Assembly: GCF_003977615.1 (NCBI RefSeq) | Contig: NZ_RYZR01000006.1 | Span: 248,001 to 312,000, forward strand | Source of the DNA: Dyella dinghuensis | GTDB taxonomy: Bacteria > Pseudomonadota > Gammaproteobacteria > Xanthomonadales > Rhodanobacteraceae | DNA: 64,000 bases | Reading direction: 5' to 3' | In this document: positions 62,997 to 64,000 of the stretch, one piece after another | Position numbering within the stretch: position 1 is the first letter of the stretch | Layout of the letters: each line of letters begins with the position of its first letter | Notes under the pieces: generated by a model | Database searches by the model: none | What the model was told of the DNA's origin: nothing | The model's input: the letters and a program-made list of their open reading frames with translations, nothing else | Translations under genes and position numbers: made by a program

Positions 62997-63118
62997 GGTG
63001 CGTCTTCCTTTTCGATTATTTTCATGTGATAGCGAGCGTACGCGTGCCCGGAGGCGCTCTGACCGAGTCGTTGCAAACGCAACACGTCATCGTTCAGAGC
63101 ACCGTGATACAAGGCAGA

Positions 63119-64000
63119 TCAGAAATGGAGGCGAACACCTGCGGTGAAGGTCTGATCGTAAAATTCGCGCTGGATGGGACGGTTGTTTGCTTCGGTTTCA
63201 GTGAATCGCAACTTGGTGTTCGTCAGGTTTTTCACCGCAAAGTAGACCGACATCGATTCGTTGATCGCGTAGCTGGAACCGAAGTCCAGCGACGTGCGGG
63301 CCGAGGACCACTGGTCCGCAAAAATGTTCGACGGCGTGCCATCGGCATTGGTGTAAAGCGGACCGCCGACGGTGAAGAGATTCTTGCTTTCGTAGTAGGC
63401 GCCGACGTCGAGGCGCAGACCCATGTAGTCATAGGTCAACGTCAGGTTCGCTGTGTCACGCGAGGTCGAAGGCAGCAATGAATAAAGGCCCGGATGGATC
63501 TGGATGCGCGAATCGACATATGTGTAGTTGGTGTTGACGCCTAATCCACTCAGCAACCCAGGCAGCCAGCGGAAACGATCGACGTAGACGAGCTGCAACC
63601 CACGCGCAAACGCAGATGAAATGTTTTCAAAACCGCTAAAGGTCACCTGCGTACCCGGCGCAAACACATCCAATGCACCAGTCGGATTGGTGATCGTCTC
63701 GATGTTTCCGGTCTGCACGATGTAATTGGTCAGCTGCTTGTCGAACAATCCTGCGTAGGCCAGACCGCCTTCCGGCAGGTAATACTCCATGGAGAGATCG
63801 AAGTTGTTGCTATAGGTAGGCCGGAGCGCCGGATTGCCCTGGGTGACCGTGTCATTCACATCGTCGATCTGTGTCGACGGCGTTACCTGCTGGAATCCAG
63901 GACGAGCGATCGTTTTCGAATAGACCGCGCGAAGCAGGAAGTCTGGATCGATTTCGTAACGCGCCTGCAAGGTCGGGAAGAAGTTGCCGTAATTCCTGTT
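63119..64000 (-). CDS. TonB-dependent outer-membrane receptor, C-terminal part
   Basis: The last 293 codons of a TonB-dependent receptor; the frame is open to the window edge, so the N-terminus with plug domain and TonB box is outside. Seen: LQARYEIDPDFLLRAVYSKT with IARPGFQQVTPS, GNPALRPTYSNNFDLSMEYY, a run of beta strands, LFTVGGPLYTNADG and the final strand TFTAGVRLHF ending in Phe, the OMP recognition signature. This is the TonB receptor type abundant in Xanthomonadales for sugar and phosphate-ester uptake. It is the first visible gene of the receptor-propeller-phosphatase cluster; the substrate could be an organic phosphate. Confidence 0.92.
   Translation of the reverse strand, partial: NRNYGNFFPTLQARYEIDPDFLLRAVYSKTIARPGFQQVTPSTQIDDVNDTVTQGNPALRPTYSNNFDLSMEYYLPEGGLAYAGLFDKQLTNYIVQTGNIETITNPTGALDVFAPGTQVTFSGFENISSAFARGLQLVYVDRFRWLPGLLSGLGVNTNYTYVDSRIQIHPGLYSLLPSTSRDTANLTLTYDYMGLRLDVGAYYESKNLFTVGGPLYTNADGTPSNIFADQWSSARTSLDFGSSYAINESMSVYFAVKNLTNTKLRFTETEANNRPIQREFYDQTFTAGVRLHF

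Overview
This is chromosomal DNA of a moderately GC-rich gammaproteobacterium. The gene content looks like a Dyella/Rhodanobacter/Luteibacter-type member of the Rhodanobacteraceae (Xanthomonadales): MacB/FtsX permease pairs, DbpA, secreted S53 peptidases, a TonB receptor with a histidine acid phosphatase, and many LysR-SDR-hydrolase modules. The genus is an inference from gene style. I see no rRNA, tRNA, phage, insertion sequence or CRISPR array.

Layout. 1-2.5 kb: end of an ABC export system (two FtsX-type permeases). 2.5-5.3 kb: a DUF6348-like gene, then a TetR regulator divergent from a SnoaL-like/SDR pair, with two near-identical palindromic operators between them. 5.4-9.4 kb: a tandem degenerate HD-GYP/LuxR regulator, a secreted alpha/beta hydrolase and two small membrane proteins. 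9.6-12.5 kb: a large periplasmic-propeller diguanylate cyclase. 12.6-22.5 kb: LysR/dinucleotide-binding enzyme pair, YCII protein with no normal start codon, DUF4124 protein, PhyH dioxygenase, membrane-anchored EF-Tu-domain-III-like protein, double retropepsin-TPR protein, and a DoxX-pirin operon with its LysR regulator. 22.5-25.4 kb: secreted protein, NTF2-like protein, epoxide-hydrolase-like enzyme and an SDR gene remnant.

25.7-34.2 kb: two large secreted S53 (sedolisin/kumamolisin) peptidases with C-terminal FG-GAP-like repeats, with the RNA helicase DbpA between them on the other strand. 34.4-37 kb: a response regulator convergent with a hybrid histidine kinase. 37.2-40.4 kb: an SDR-hydrolase-hydrolase operon divergent from a CGNR zinc-finger regulator, with a 13-bp inverted repeat between them. 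40.5-43.7 kb: an uncharacterised secreted protein, then LysR, aldo/keto reductase and a CMD-family protein. 43.7-47.5 kb: an OmpR/EnvZ-type two-component pair, a Ser/Gly-rich secreted protein and an esterase. 47.6-57 kb: a flotillin-like SPFH protein, an M28 peptidase, tautomerase/SDR with LysR, nitronate monooxygenase and a ClpP-fold periplasmic protein. 57-64 kb: an ACT-like/Cys-rich three-part protein, a DUF2946/outer-membrane/TlpA redox group, and a minus-strand TonB receptor - YncE-like propeller - histidine acid phosphatase cluster that looks like a system for organic phosphate (phytate) use.

Recurring theme: at least five compact modules pair a regulator (TetR, LysR or CGNR) with small oxidoreductases or hydrolases, a pattern typical of electrophile or xenobiotic response. 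Three of those enzymes lack a canonical catalytic residue, and four of the divergent or upstream regions carry clear palindromes that can be tested as operators.
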